From Nitrospira sp. (lineage in GTDB: Bacteria > Nitrospirota > Nitrospiria > Nitrospirales > Nitrospiraceae), in NCBI GenBank assembly GCA_029194725.1, contig JARFXQ010000026.1, positions 1-38,261 on the forward strand: a stretch of DNA of 38,261 bases, read 5' to 3'. The notes beneath the pieces were generated by a model. It was not told the DNA's origin and made no database searches. It saw only the letters and a list, made by a program, of their open reading frames with translations. This document shows, piece by piece, positions 23,814 to 33,949 of this stretch. The stretch's first letter is position 1; each line of letters opens with the position of its first letter. A program made the translations under genes and the position numbers.

Positions 23814-24395
23814 TCAACGAACTGGAAAAGAAATAATAATCCCTCCCATCACATCATAGAGCTTGTAGTCCCGCTTTGCGCTCAGAGGATGACTGTTATG
23901 GCAAATGACACAAGCCATCGAGACGGCCCGGTCTGCAAAAATTGCCTTGAAATACCGTCTCTCACCTTCTGTAATGATTCCCGTATAGGGTTTCCGGGGA
24001 TTCTTTACCACCGCTTCCAAGCCCGCTCGTTCAAACTGATCCACCGGCCCGTTCTTTGTGTAAATTGGGCCTAAGCTGCTTAGGCGAACATGGAGACCGA
24101 GGCCTAACCCCTGAACCTCCTGACCCGCCATCTGGAGGAATTGGGCCGGAAGAGGCAACGCCCCCTTTTCTTTCCAGTCTTCCGCCGCCACAGCGACCTT
24201 GCGATCCTGCAGCTGTTCCACGACATGGGTGGAATAGATGCTCCGATCGACCTGAATGACTGCATGAATGTATTCTGCCACCAGCTCCGGGGGGATTCCC
24301 TCCGGCTCTCCGGCCTGCGCAACATTCACGGCAATACCTGCAAGCAGAATGGCCAAGAGTTTGCCACGGATCCGTCCAATTGCTTTCTCGATCAT
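23814..24395 (-). CDS. Periplasmic c-type haem protein (DUF3365/Tll0287-like)
   Basis: The 193-residue protein has a cleavable-looking signal peptide (about 1-28, LLAILLAGIAVNVAQA before GEPEG). Near the C-terminus a single haem-binding motif ACVICHNSHP (C162, C165, H166) occurs. The preceding domain, including GLHVRLSSLGPIY, PYTGIITEGERRYFKAIFADRA and a final YDVMGGIIISFPV, fits the DUF3365/Tll0287 family of haem-containing sensory or redox domains. It would be a monohaem periplasmic protein. Two cupredoxin genes follow on the same strand to the right (upstream), but gaps of about 140 nt leave operon status open. Its redox partner is unknown. Confidence 0.83.
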   Translation of the reverse strand: MIEKAIGRIRGKLLAILLAGIAVNVAQAGEPEGIPPELVAEYIHAVIQVDRSIYSTHVVEQLQDRKVAVAAEDWKEKGALPLPAQFLQMAGQEVQGLGLGLHVRLSSLGPIYTKNGPVDQFERAGLEAVVKNPRKPYTGIITEGERRYFKAIFADRAVSMACVICHNSHPLSAKRDYKLYDVMGGIIISFPVR

Positions 24396-24537
24396 GGCAA
24401 CCCTCCTTCGTCGCGCTCGCGGGCAGGACTTGCTCAGACGCTCATCTGCTCTACGAGGCGTGTCTCCATCTCGACTATTTTGTCAGCGCTGACAGTTCGC
24501 GATCCTGTCAATATGACTTAGAGCTCCGACGATCCCG

Positions 24538-25026
24538 TTACTTGGATGGTTGTTTCGCATCCAGGATAAAGATCTCGCCGCGCATGGTGTCACTCAGTAA
24601 CTTCCCGTGAAGATTGCACCAGAAATGAAACCGCTCAAAGCCCGCTTCCGGGACACTGAAGCGGAGCATGACGTGATCTCTTGGTTCAACCCGAACTCCG
24701 AAGGCGGTGAGTGTATAGACGATGGTCGCGTGGCCTGAGATCTCCATGTCTTCCGCCTTCATGAGTAACGGTGAGACGAACTCATGCGCGACCTCATCCT
24801 CATTCCGGAGGAGAATGGCGAGGTCCATCCCGACTGGTAGAGAAAACGCTGGATTCGATACAGAATTCTCCAGTGGTCCGCCTTTGACCACCTGAAAGGC
24901 CTTGTCTTTCATCACAACGACGACATCAGGTTCATAAAGCAGCTCTTCGGTCGAACCTATTCCCCTCATCCCTATCCCAACTGCGAACAGGATGGCGAGT
25001 GCGATCAATCGCGATGGTGACGGCAC
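24538..25026 (-). CDS. Exported cupredoxin-like protein (small)
   Basis: The 162-residue product uses a GTG start at 25026 with AGAGGT upstream. It has a hydrophobic leader (about 7-20), which may be a signal peptide or anchor. The cupredoxin fold ends with plausible mononuclear copper ligands: His81 (EVAHEFVSP), then Cys137, His140 and Met148 in FWCNLHGKLLSDTM. The C-x2-H-x7-M spacing differs from azurin or plastocyanin. It is homologous to the C-terminal domain of the larger protein at 25172, sharing the VVKGG, VAHEF, SG(H/N)AT and FWCN(L/V)HGK blocks. It probably carries electrons in the periplasm. Confidence 0.82.
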   Translation of the reverse strand: MPSPSRLIALAILFAVGIGMRGIGSTEELLYEPDVVVVMKDKAFQVVKGGPLENSVSNPAFSLPVGMDLAILLRNEDEVAHEFVSPLLMKAEDMEISGHATIVYTLTAFGVRVEPRDHVMLRFSVPEAGFERFHFWCNLHGKLLSDTMRGEIFILDAKQPSK

Positions 25027-25113
25027 TTTTTACCTCTTTTGTTCTCAACGGATGTACTCCGTAGAGAACCTGACGTCTTCGGTGTGTGTGCGCAACGGAT
25101 CGTATAAAAGAAA

Positions 25114-25159
25114 TCAGGTCGCCCGCGTCGATCGGATGATCCGGCGTCGGGCGACCTGA
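25114..25159 (-). terminator. Rho-independent terminator of the large cupredoxin gene
   Basis: TCAGGTCGCCCG (25114-25125) and CGGGCGACCTGA (25148-25159) are perfect 12-nt complements around a 22-nt loop. Read on the minus strand, the hairpin is followed by TTTCTTTTAT. It lies just after the stop of the gene at 25172. Confidence 0.8.
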
Positions 25160-25171
25160 ACCGTCATCGCA

Positions 25172-26344
25172 TCAGCCGCCGCCGATTCCACTGGTCTCTA
25201 TGATCGCCAATTCCCCGCGCATTGCTTGCCCATGCTCCTTCCCATGGACATTGCACCAGAAGACATCATAGATGGTTGCTTTGTCGCCATATTGATCCAG
25301 CTTCGCGACAGGGGCGGTAAACTCAAGAGTCACGGCTTGCCCCGGATCGATGCGAATCCCGGAGGCTCGGGCGGTCTTGACCACCGTTGCGTTGCCCGAG
25401 ATACGAAATGGGACATCGCGGAAGAGTGTAGACATGAACTCGTGCGCCACGAGATCCCGGTTGAGAAGTTTAATGACCACCGGCATCCCTGCCATGAGCG
25501 CAAACCCACGGGCTGTCCCCCCTTTTGTGATTTGAAAAGTTTTTTCGCTGATGTCAATGACCACGTCAACTTCGCTTGGGACGAAAGGTTCGGGAGGTGC
25601 GGCCTTTGTCCAGTAGTCACGGACCTCCGAGACCGAAATAAGGTTTGCGGCCTGGTACGTAGGAGGGGCCATCTCCCCAAGCTGGTTTTTGTTGATCAGC
25701 AACGCCACACGAGGTTTGTTGGGCTCCGGCCATTCTTGTCTCATCGCGGTTCTGGGCACGGTCATCATCTGCCCGTCCCCTTCTAGTTCGATAAGTCCGT
25801 ACTCGGTCCCCATTGTGGTGTCGGTCAGTGTTCCTGTGAGATGGCCCACCGGGTGACCATCCTTGGTATATACGGGATAGTGCGCCCCCGCTTTGAAGGA
25901 AAGCACCCCATCATTGGGCATGTAGCCTTCCCATCCCTGAGGCAGTCCAAGGTTGACAGTTTCAGGAGCCGGAGGCGCATCAAACCGGATGAGGCTCGCG
26001 CTGCCGAGATCTGTGACCTCGACCTTCACAGTGTCCCCTCGAATAAATGGGCAGTCCCCCATTCGAAAACCGGTGCCGGGCTTCGATTCCACTTTCACTT
26101 CCTTGCTGCCGGTGCGAGTCGGGCAGATCAAGTGAGTGTCTTCCGTGACTGCGACGCGAACTACCTCGCCCGACGCCTTCCTGATCCAGTAAGCATTCCC
26201 TTCGACCTTGACGATATACCCGTTCAACATGTATTCGGCACCACTCACCGTCACTTGCGCCTTATCCTCAAACGACCCGGCAGTCGCTGTCGCAGCGAGG
26301 GCGAGCGCGGCAACGACTCCACCTATGATGCGGATGTAACGCAT
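25172..26344 (-). CDS. Exported two-domain protein with C-terminal cupredoxin
   Basis: The 390-residue protein starts at 26344, where AAGGAGG lies 8-9 nt upstream; the frame extends further upstream without a site. A signal peptide (about 1-22, VVAALALAATATAGS) is followed by a beta-rich domain (about 25-230) with segments EYMLNGYIVKVEGNAYWIRK and two cysteines (LICPTRTG and MGDCPFIRG). Then comes a cupredoxin domain (about 250-385) with His301 (LVAHEFMST), Cys364, His367 and Met375 (FWCNVHGKEHGQAM). It is the larger paralogue of the gene at 24538. The copper site would face the periplasm. The role of the N-terminal domain is unknown. Both could belong to the respiratory electron chain. Confidence 0.83.
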   Translation of the reverse strand: MRYIRIIGGVVAALALAATATAGSFEDKAQVTVSGAEYMLNGYIVKVEGNAYWIRKASGEVVRVAVTEDTHLICPTRTGSKEVKVESKPGTGFRMGDCPFIRGDTVKVEVTDLGSASLIRFDAPPAPETVNLGLPQGWEGYMPNDGVLSFKAGAHYPVYTKDGHPVGHLTGTLTDTTMGTEYGLIELEGDGQMMTVPRTAMRQEWPEPNKPRVALLINKNQLGEMAPPTYQAANLISVSEVRDYWTKAAPPEPFVPSEVDVVIDISEKTFQITKGGTARGFALMAGMPVVIKLLNRDLVAHEFMSTLFRDVPFRISGNATVVKTARASGIRIDPGQAVTLEFTAPVAKLDQYGDKATIYDVFWCNVHGKEHGQAMRGELAIIETSGIGGG

Positions 26345-26693
26345 AGCGCAATCCTCCTTGCTATAGAGATTATCTTGCTGAATCTGCTGCCACCATGTTC
26401 TCTTCTGCCGTCGCACATCTAGCCCCATCAGGGTGTGAAATATCGGTGACTGATAGGAACGAGACGCCGAAGTCGAATCACATAAATTAAGGATCAGATC
26501 ACTGCGGTATTGGGCCGAGGTGGAGAGAGAAACGAGAGAGCGCAAGAGGAGGGGAGATGGCATCGGATCCCCCTTGCGAAAGGGTCGATTGTTGACAGCC
26601 TACTCCTCTGTTGCCGATGATGCAAGGGGCGCATCAGGCGTTGTCAACCCAATTTAGAAATGTCCGCTTTCTCCCAAAGTAGAAATGTCCGGT

Positions 26694-27749
26694 TTATGTT
26701 CCGACCACCGCCGCGTGTTCTCCTCGTTTCGGCAACAGCCGCTTCCGCCACGGATGGTCCGGCTTCGGCACGACCGGGCACCGAGGGCGCTGCCCCGCCT
26801 TAGCTGCCACGGCAGGGGCCGCGGGCCGCGCCGTGATCGCATGGAAACCAAGCGAGCGCCCCTGGTGCGTCAGCCGTAGCGTGCCATCGAGCTGCTCTTC
26901 GACCTGCACCTGCGTGGCCCGGACCGTGTCGTGAATCTGATAGAGCCGTCTCTCATGTGCAATGGTGAAGTCCTTCCGCAGACACCGGATGGTCTTGACG
27001 CACAGACACCGGGCCAGCTCCCGAGCCGCCGGTGCTGGTCGATGCAGATCCGCCGCCTGGGCTGGCTGGACGGCAGAGCGTCGGTTATAGATCGGCAGAT
27101 AGTGCTCCAAGAAGCGGTTCGCGTCCTCCCAGGTCGCAATCCCAGCTCGCCGCATCTCTTTGATCAACCGATCTTGAAACGTCTGAAAGAGCCGCTCGAC
27201 CCGCCCTTTGGCCTGCGGCGAGTGGGCCGCGATCAGCTCCACGCCCAGCTCTCGCAACGCCCGCCCAAACTGACTCGCCGGTTTCACGCCGGCCAGTTGC
27301 TCGTCGACCGTCGGCTCAGCCGGCGACTGGTAGGTCGTATGCTTGTCCGTATAGAGCACCAGTGGCACCCCATAGCGCCGCCCGTAGCGCTGAAAGCTGT
27401 CCATCGCCGGGATCGTGCCCTCGTACTCATAGAACCGGGCAAACACGCGACTGCTCGCATCGTCGATGTACGCCATCAGGACACACTGCGGGCCGCGCCC
27501 CTCCAACCAATCATGATGGGAGCCATCCAGTTGCACCAGTTCCCCAACATGCGCCTTCCGCGCCCGCCAGGCCCGATGCGGGCGCTTCCGCCGCCGAAAG
27601 TGCGTCACCCCCTTCGCCATCAGCCAGCCCCGCAGCGTCTCGGCGCTGACCTCGAGTCGGTGCCGTTCCGCTAGCTTCTCCGTCGCCAACGTCGGCCCAA
27701 AATCCCCATACCGCTCTTCGTACAGCTTCAAGATCTTCGCCTTCCTCTG
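26694..27749 (-). pseudogene. ISNCY-like transposase, catalytic C-terminal part (disrupted)
   Basis: This 351-codon part begins QRKAKILKLYEERYGDFGPT and contains a DDE integrase core. Markers are VQLDGSHHDWLEGRG (first Asp), VLMAYIDDASSRVFARFYEY, LVLYTDKHTTY (second Asp) and HSPQAKGRVERLFQTFQDRL (Glu). A beta-rich C-terminal domain follows. The normal N-terminal helix-turn-helix lies at 31472-31693. Joining the two at a shared CTG restores the frame exactly: codon 74 is followed by Gln75. A Val-Ala-Phe-Ser-Glu start within the IS110 edge could still let a shortened protein be made. Confidence 0.88.
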
Positions 27750-27769
27750 TTCTGAAAATGCCACCACAC

Positions 27770-28465
27770 TTACGCGGCTGGTTGCAGGATGACCCGATGG
27801 CCCAGTCGCTCCAACTGCTTGACGTGCCGGCGAATGGCCTGCTCCCGATCCCGTTGATCAAGGTAGGCGGCGCCCACCTCGTGGTAGGGCACACGGTCCT
27901 TCAGCATGTGATAGACGACTACGAGGATCGTATGCGCGACTGCCACCACCGCTTTCTTGTGCCCGCGATGCCGCATGATGCGCCGGTAGCGAGCGGCGAG
28001 CCGACGGTCTTTGACCCGAATCGCGGCCAAGGCGGCTTCCGTCAACGTGGTGCGCAGCCAGCGGTTGCCCTTGCGGGGCTTGCCGCTCTGACGCTTGCCC
28101 GCACTCTCGTGGTGCCCCGGACAGATGCCCGTCCAACTGCTGAGATGGCGATCCGAAGGAAAGGCCGCCATGTCGACGCCGATCTCGGTCACGATCCCTT
28201 CACTCGTGCGCTGGTTCACCCCCGGAATCTCATCCAGCTGCCTCGCACGCTCCGCGAAAGGGCGGAGCTGCTCCTCGACGCGCTGGCTCAGGCGTTCAAT
28301 GGCCTCCTCCAGGTAATCCAGATGGGCCAGGAGTTCACTCACCAGGAACGCATGATGCCGACGAAAGCGGCCGGTCAGAGCCTGTTGCAACGCCGACAGC
28401 TTGGCGCGCAAGCGCCCCCGGGCCAAGTCGGCCAACACCTCGGGATCCGTGGTACCAGCGACCAG
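27770..28465 (-). pseudogene. IS110 transposase, C-terminal part (disrupted)
   Basis: The part carries the transposase_20 (IS116/IS110/IS902) domain: DEIPGVNQRTSEGIVTEIGV, FPSDRHLSSWTGICPGHHES, GKPRKGNRWLRTTLTEAALA and RRIMRHRGHKKAVVAVAH, with the serine-containing segment typical of the family. It ends ILQPAA. The N-terminal catalytic half lies at 30717-31250, separated by IS21. After removing IS21 and one copy of ACCAG, the joined frame encodes about 409 residues and reads RAMLDALVAGTTDPEV across the junction. It may still be made as a fragment from an internal start. Confidence 0.9.
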
Positions 28466-28608
28466 TGTCAGCGGTCATGCAATAATCCCCAGATGTGGTC
28501 AATGAATTCTCCCCACCCTCTCACCGAAGGAGGGATGCGATGGAACTTGACGATAGCAAGGAGACAACGATCATACCGTCCCAGGTAGACCACACTCGGG
28601 AGGTATGT

Positions 28609-29877
28609 ATGGTGGATCAAGAGCGGTGGGCGGAGATTCGACGGTTGCGTCATGAAGAGCGGGGATCCATTTCAGGGATTGCGCGGCGGTTGGACCTGGA
28701 TCGGAAGACCGTGCGGCGCAGTCTGCAGCAGACGACGTGGCAACCCTATCGCCGAGCGGCGATGACGGAGACGCTGCTGACCGCCCATGCCGACTTTGTG
28801 CGGACCCGTGCGTCGCAGGTTAATTATTCGGCGCGGATTCTCTATCAGGAACTGCGAGCGAGCCACGAGTACATCGGCAGTTATGAGACGGTGAAGCGAG
28901 GGGTGGCGCCGCTGCGTGAGGGTCAGCTGCAGGCGGAGCGGGCCCTCCTCCGCTTTGAGACACCGCCGGGCCAGCAGAGTCAGATTGATTGGGGCCAAGC
29001 CACCGTGCCCTTCCGCGCCGGCCCGACGGTGGTGCACGTGTTCGTGTTGACGTTGGGGTTCAGCCGACGTGGGTTCTATTACGCCTGTGCCGATGAGCGG
29101 CTGGCGCAGTTTCTCGAGGCCCATGAACGGGCTTTTGCGCATTTCGGTGGCCACACGCGAGAGCATCTGTATGACCGACCGCGAACCGTCTGTTATGCGG
29201 ATGAGACGGGGCGGCGGCTCTGGAATCCCACCTTCAAAGCCTTCGCCGACTATTGGGGCTTTGAGCCGCGCGTGTGTCGGCCCTATCGGGCCCAGACCAA
29301 GGGTAAGGTCGAATCCGGCGTGAAATATCTGAAACGGAACTTTCTGCCGGGACGAACGTTTGTCGATCTGGTGGACTTTCAAACCCAACTTGACGAATGG
29401 ACCGCGACAATTGCCGACCGCCGCATCCATGGCACGACGCATGAGGAGCCACTCGTCCGGTTTGCGCGAGAACGCAACCACCTGGTCCCGCTGGCGGACC
29501 AGCGCGCCTTCCAGCAGGAGGCGCGCGTCTCACGGATCGTGGCCGAGGACTATTTGGTCAGCCTGGCGACGAACCGCTACTCCGTGCCCTTCCGGCTCAT
29601 TGGTCAGCGGGTTGAAGTGCAACGACGGGGGGACACGGTCCACATCTTTCACCGTGACCAAGAGATCGCGACGCACCCGGTGCTCCCGGGCCAGCACCAA
29701 TTCCGAATCCAGCCCGAGCACGGCCCTGGAGCCAGTGCGCGTCTCGCCCGCCACCGTCGGTCCACGGTGAGCGATCGGTCCCCTCGCCCCGATGCCTTGC
29801 CGGAGGTCGAAGTGCGGGATCTGGCCTGGTACGAGGCGGTGTGTGAGCGCACGGCGTCGCAGGAGGGGCGGCCATGA
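28609..29877 (+). CDS. istA: IS21 transposase IstA
   Basis: IstA is the DDE transposase of IS21. The product is 422 residues from the ATG at 28609, which has GGGAGG upstream. The ATG at 28540, preceded by AAGGAGGG, would add 23 residues. An N-terminal helix-turn-helix (SISGIARRLDLDRKTVRRSL) binds the element ends. The core has SQIDWGQATVPF (first Asp), VHVFVLTLGFSRRGFYYAC, RPYRAQTKGKVESGVKYLKR (Glu) and a C-terminal domain with VSLATNRYSVPF. Its stop overlaps the istB start (ATGA at 29874). It works together with the ATPase IstB. Confidence 0.93.
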   Translation: MVDQERWAEIRRLRHEERGSISGIARRLDLDRKTVRRSLQQTTWQPYRRAAMTETLLTAHADFVRTRASQVNYSARILYQELRASHEYIGSYETVKRGVAPLREGQLQAERALLRFETPPGQQSQIDWGQATVPFRAGPTVVHVFVLTLGFSRRGFYYACADERLAQFLEAHERAFAHFGGHTREHLYDRPRTVCYADETGRRLWNPTFKAFADYWGFEPRVCRPYRAQTKGKVESGVKYLKRNFLPGRTFVDLVDFQTQLDEWTATIADRRIHGTTHEEPLVRFARERNHLVPLADQRAFQQEARVSRIVAEDYLVSLATNRYSVPFRLIGQRVEVQRRGDTVHIFHRDQEIATHPVLPGQHQFRIQPEHGPGASARLARHRRSTVSDRSPRPDALPEVEVRDLAWYEAVCERTASQEGRP

Positions 29878-30656
29878 ACGCGGCGCAACTGGAACGGCTC
29901 CGTGACCAACTCACGCGCCTACGGCTCTTGAAGAGTCGGGAGCGGCTGGAGGCCCTCTTACAAGAAGCGGCCGTCAAGGAGCTGCCCTATGCCGACTTCC
30001 TCGACCAGGTGCTCGGCGAAGAAGTCGCGTCCAAGACCGCGAAGAACATTGCGATGCGGACGAGTTTGGCGCGATTTCCATTCGTCAAGAGTCTGGAGGT
30101 CTTCGACTTCAGCTACCAGCCTTCGTTGGATAAGAAGCAGATTCAGCAGGTGGCGACCTGCCACTTCATCGAGCACGGCGAGAATGTCGTGATCTTGGGG
30201 CCGCCCGGTGTGGGCAAAAGCCACCTGGCCATCGGGCTAGGGCTGCAAGCCATTGCCCAGGGCTATCGGGTGTTGTTCACGACAGCCGCCGCCATGATCG
30301 CTACGCTGACTCGGGCGCTCACGGAGAATCGGCTGGAGGACAAGCTGAAGCTCTATACCATTCCCCGGTTGCTGATCATTGATGAGATCGGCTATCTGCC
30401 CATTGACCGCACCGGGGCCAACTTGTTCTTTCAGCTCATCTCACGCCGCTATGAGAAGGGGCCGATGATTTTGACCAGTAACCAGAGTTTCGGGGCTTGG
30501 GGCGAGGTGTTTGGCGACCGGGTGCTGGCGACTGCGATCCTGGATCGGGTGCTCCACCACGCGATCACCATCAACATCCGGGGCCATTCCTACCGGCTGA
30601 AGGAGAAACTCAAAGCCGGACTTGTGCGGGTCGAAGAAGCGTCAACGACAACCTAA
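29874..30656 (+). CDS. istB: IS21 helper ATPase IstB
   Basis: IstB is the AAA+ ATPase that selects target DNA and stimulates IstA. The 260-residue product shows Walker A GPPGVGKSHLAIGL (Lys115), Walker B LLIIDEIGYLPIDRTGANL and the DnaC-like TSNQSFGAWGEVFGD. It overlaps istA by 4 nt, so the two are translationally coupled. The stop lies 52 nt before the right end of the element. It appears intact. Confidence 0.95.
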   Translation: MNAAQLERLRDQLTRLRLLKSRERLEALLQEAAVKELPYADFLDQVLGEEVASKTAKNIAMRTSLARFPFVKSLEVFDFSYQPSLDKKQIQQVATCHFIEHGENVVILGPPGVGKSHLAIGLGLQAIAQGYRVLFTTAAAMIATLTRALTENRLEDKLKLYTIPRLLIIDEIGYLPIDRTGANLFFQLISRRYEKGPMILTSNQSFGAWGEVFGDRVLATAILDRVLHHAITINIRGHSYRLKEKLKAGLVRVEEASTTT

Positions 30657-30716
30657 CGGGGTGGGGAATTTTCGATGACCATAACTGGGGAAATTTGGAT
30701 GACCCTTGACAACCAG

Positions 30717-31250
<534 letters not shown>

Positions 31251-31471
31251 GGCGCCCTCCTCCTGGGTGGGAAAGGCCGTGGCCCGGAGGCGCCTCCTGC
31301 GCGCGACTCTGTTCTGCGTGCTCGTGGCAACACTGCGGGGTGCCGAAAGCGCCCGCGGCAGACTGCTTGCGGACTCGCGGTACCAAGGGTACCCGCCGTT
31401 GACCGGGCCACGGTGCCCATCAGAATAGCGCATGTTCATCATGCGGGGTGAGCCATCGCTCATGGGGACTG

Positions 31472-31693
31472 CTCGGGAATCCGCCGGTTCGACGGCTGCC
31501 CGCGCCCGCGATGGACGAGTCCCTGGTCGCCTTCCTGCTCCACTCGTCGCAGGAGGCGCCAGATCTGGCGCTCCGTCAGTCCCAATAGCTCCCCCGCCTT
31601 CTCCTGGGTGATCTGCTTCTCCAACGTTTGGCGGATCACATGGACCCGCCGCAGTTCCTTCCCACTCATAAGTACTCTGTCCTCTCCGACCAT
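31472..31693 (-). pseudogene. ISNCY-like transposase, N-terminal helix-turn-helix part (disrupted)
   Basis: Its 74 codons from ATG at 31693 (an inner Met at codon 9 is possible) contain the helix-turn-helix ITQEKAGELLGLTERQIWRL, then RRVEQEGDQGLVHRGRGQPS and NRRIPE. The frame runs on four codons into IS110 and stops. It joins in frame to 27749 (Gln75). The rest of the transposase is at 26694-27749. Confidence 0.88.
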
Positions 31694-31704
31694 CCCGTCC
31701 TCCC

Positions 31705-33045
31705 ATGAATAGGGCTCTTGTCAACTGGTGACACGAAGCCCCTGTGAAAATAGATGGGCCGTTAACCTCCCATGCGGGCTCGGTCGCCCAACCTTCCGGT
31801 TCAAAGACAGCCGCCCAATCTCCAAAACGAGGTGGAGACCTCAAGGACTATGCGGGCTCACTGTCTGTGCCTGTCCATCAGGGCGATGCAACCTAGCCCG
31901 ACCGTCTGGCGCACTCCCGCGCTTACGCGGGCTGTAACTTCCGTGGATCATAGGGCTGCCCGGATTTCAACACGCCATACGCCGTGGTCAGCAGCTTCCG
32001 CGCGAGGGCCACGACGGCAATCTTTTTCCCCCGCCGCTTCGCAATCCGCGCATAGAACTGTTGGAGCGGCTTCGCCCCCGCACTCTTCATGCGCACCACG
32101 GTATGGGCACACTGCAAGAGCACCCGGCGGACCTCGCCTCGGCCATCGCGATTGATCCGGCCGAGCTGCCGGACCGCGCCACTCTGATAAATGGTGGGGG
32201 CCAAGGCGCCATAGTTCGCCACCGCCTTCTGATCATCGAAGCGTCGCGCCTCATCCACGGCGCTCAGCACGACGCGGGACGCCATTGGCCCAATGGCCGG
32301 GATGCTCTCGAGCAGCGGACAGCGGCGATCCTGGATCGCCACCAGCCGCTGAGTGAGGTGCTGCTCCGCAGTCACCAGCGCCGCGATGCTGGTCATGAAG
32401 GTCTCCATGATCAGCCGCAACGGCGCACTCACCGGCAGCCGCGCCAGCTTCGTGGCCCAAGTCGGCCCCGCAAAGAACTTCTCCGGCAGCCGATGGCCCT
32501 CTTGGTACACATAGCCCCGGATCGTGTTGATCAACGCGATCCGCTTGCTCTGCAGCTGCTGCCGCGCACTGACCAACTCGCGCAGCTCGCGGACGCGCCC
32601 CTCGACCACATGCACCGCGCGCGGGAGGATCCCCGCTCGCGCCAGCTCCGCCAGCTTCTTCGCATCCACCCGATCCGTCTTCCCCCGACTCTCCGTGATC
32701 CACTTCACTTCATGCGGATGCACCACATGCACCTGCACCGCATCGAGCTTTTTCAACGTCTCCACAATCCACTTCATCTGATTGCCGGCCTCACACGCCA
32801 CGAGCTTCGGACCGGCGCCCACCTGCCGCACCAGCGCCCGGAGACCGACCCGCGAGGCAGGCTGCTCTCCCTCGAACACCCGCTGCTTCCGCTCATTGAC
32901 CGCATAGGCCACCAGGCTCTTGCCACTGACATCCAATCCGACGTACACCATAGCTTGCCCCCTTTCGTTGGTGGTGATCGCTCACCGTGGACAGTCGGCC
33001 CATCGGGCCTCGACTGTCAACCAATTGAAAGGGGGTCCTATTCAT
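31705..33045 (-). mobile_element. Complete IS110-type insertion sequence (second copy type)
   Basis: ATGAATAGG at 31705 and CCTATTCAT ending at 33045 are inverted repeats, followed inside by a weaker AACTGG/CCAATT match. The element of about 1.34 kb lies in the leader region of the ISNCY-like element, between its transposase start (31693) and its right end (33085-33133). It carries one intact transposase. Its protein differs clearly from the interrupted IS110 at 27750, so the two belong to different subgroups. Confidence 0.75.
31923..32951 (-). CDS. IS110-family transposase (intact, IS1111-like)
   Basis: The 342-residue product has the DEDD domain at the N-terminus: VYVGLDVSGKSLVAYAV (Asp7), LVACEAGNQMKWIVETLKKL (Glu) and ITESRGKTDRVDAKKLAELA (two Asp). 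The C-terminal transposase_20 domain reads LESIPAIGPMASRVVLSAV, FDDQKAVANYGALAPTIYQS and RINRDGRGEVRRVLLQCAHT. It ends KSGQPYDPRKLQPA. Presence of short inverted repeats at the element ends fits the IS1111 branch better than classical IS110. It appears complete and possibly active. Confidence 0.93.
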   Translation of the reverse strand: MVYVGLDVSGKSLVAYAVNERKQRVFEGEQPASRVGLRALVRQVGAGPKLVACEAGNQMKWIVETLKKLDAVQVHVVHPHEVKWITESRGKTDRVDAKKLAELARAGILPRAVHVVEGRVRELRELVSARQQLQSKRIALINTIRGYVYQEGHRLPEKFFAGPTWATKLARLPVSAPLRLIMETFMTSIAALVTAEQHLTQRLVAIQDRRCPLLESIPAIGPMASRVVLSAVDEARRFDDQKAVANYGALAPTIYQSGAVRQLGRINRDGRGEVRRVLLQCAHTVVRMKSAGAKPLQQFYARIAKRRGKKIAVVALARKLLTTAYGVLKSGQPYDPRKLQPA

Positions 33046-33317
33046 AGAATCTCCTTGTGAGAACGGGCAGTCTATCAATGAAGAGGACATTTCTACTGTG
33101 GTGAAACCGGACATTATCATGTTGGGATTACAGAGGCGCAGCAAGCGTCTCAGAAAATAGGGATATAGCGTCAAGTTACTGAGCCGACCATCAAATAGTG
33201 CGTAGTGTGAGTCGAATAATCGTCTGTTTGGCCTTTAAAAATGGACTTTCAAAGAAGTAATACACGCACACTTTGACGTTCTCATCAGTAATGTGATTAG
33301 ACCGTGTGAATTGGAAC

Positions 33318-33854
33318 TCATGTGGCTCGCGAAATGGCTTCTGGCTGAGCCTCCTCTTTCTTCCTAGCCAGGAACACCTTCCGGATATACCAGACATAGA
33401 GCAGCGTCAGTAGCGCGAAGTTGGTGATGAGAATACCTGGCGTCATCCATTGCCATCCGTTGAATTTCCAGTCAGAGAGGGGCCACAGTACCGGAGTCGG
33501 GAAAAAGGCGTACGAATGCAACGGCACGTCGGCCAGGACATGGAGTCCCCACGCTCCCAATTCCCAGACCGGACGTTTCAGGAAAAGCCATATCAGCAAA
33601 AAGACGGTAAGAAATATGATGAAGCTATGAGTGTAGTGATAGAGGTGATGGACATATTGAGGAATCGTCGATTCCAGGGGAGTGCCGCGACTGAAATCTG
33701 GCTTCGGCGATAAGCCGAATGTGGCCGCCACGTACAGGATCCCGAATGAAAACAGATCAGGGGCCATCCCGATGGCGAATGCCAGTCCGAAACTCGATCG
33801 GTTTCTTCGACCGAACGCAAGTGAACCCCAGAGTCCGTGTGATACGAAATCCAT
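33318..33854 (-). CDS. YdjM-like (DUF457) integral membrane protein
   Basis: The 178-residue product starts MDFVSHGLWGSLAFGRRNRS. It has about four transmembrane helices (FGLAFAIGMAPDLFSFGILY near 22-41, FIIFLTVFLLIWLFL near 78-92, ILITNFALLTLLYVWYI near 143-159). Conserved His and Asp residues are DFVSH, APDLF, HHLYHYTHSF and HVLADVPLHSYAFFPTPVLW. These match the YdjM/DUF457 family, once described as membrane-bound metal-dependent hydrolases. The substrate is unknown. The C-terminus is Lys/Glu rich and cytoplasmic. It stands alone just outside the insertion-sequence nest. Confidence 0.75.
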   Translation of the reverse strand: MDFVSHGLWGSLAFGRRNRSSFGLAFAIGMAPDLFSFGILYVAATFGLSPKPDFSRGTPLESTIPQYVHHLYHYTHSFIIFLTVFLLIWLFLKRPVWELGAWGLHVLADVPLHSYAFFPTPVLWPLSDWKFNGWQWMTPGILITNFALLTLLYVWYIRKVFLARKKEEAQPEAISRAT

Positions 33855-33949
33855 CAGATCCTTTCTCAGGCGCGCAACGACGATAGTTTATCACGGGCGC
33901 ACGGATGCCCTATGGCAAGAAGTAGGTGCAGGTTTTCGCCAAAAAAACT

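Larger units (their letters stand above)
28466..30711 (+). mobile_element. Complete IS21-family insertion sequence (2246 bp)
   Basis: The ends are TGTCA...TGACA. Inside each lie related repeats: TGTCAGCGGTCATGC and CCCCAGATGTGGTCA on the left, and on the reverse strand TGTCAAGGGTCATCC and CCCCAGTTATGGTCA on the right. The 5-bp sequence ACCAG flanks it on both sides (28461-28465 and 30712-30716), a target duplication. It carries istA and istB with a 4-nt overlap, as in other IS21 elements. Both genes look intact. Confidence 0.95.

Noticed and set aside
25226..25786. 186-codon plus-strand frame opposite the large cupredoxin gene
   Set aside because: It lies wholly antisense to a gene with a signal peptide, ribosome binding site and copper-site motifs; it is a shadow.
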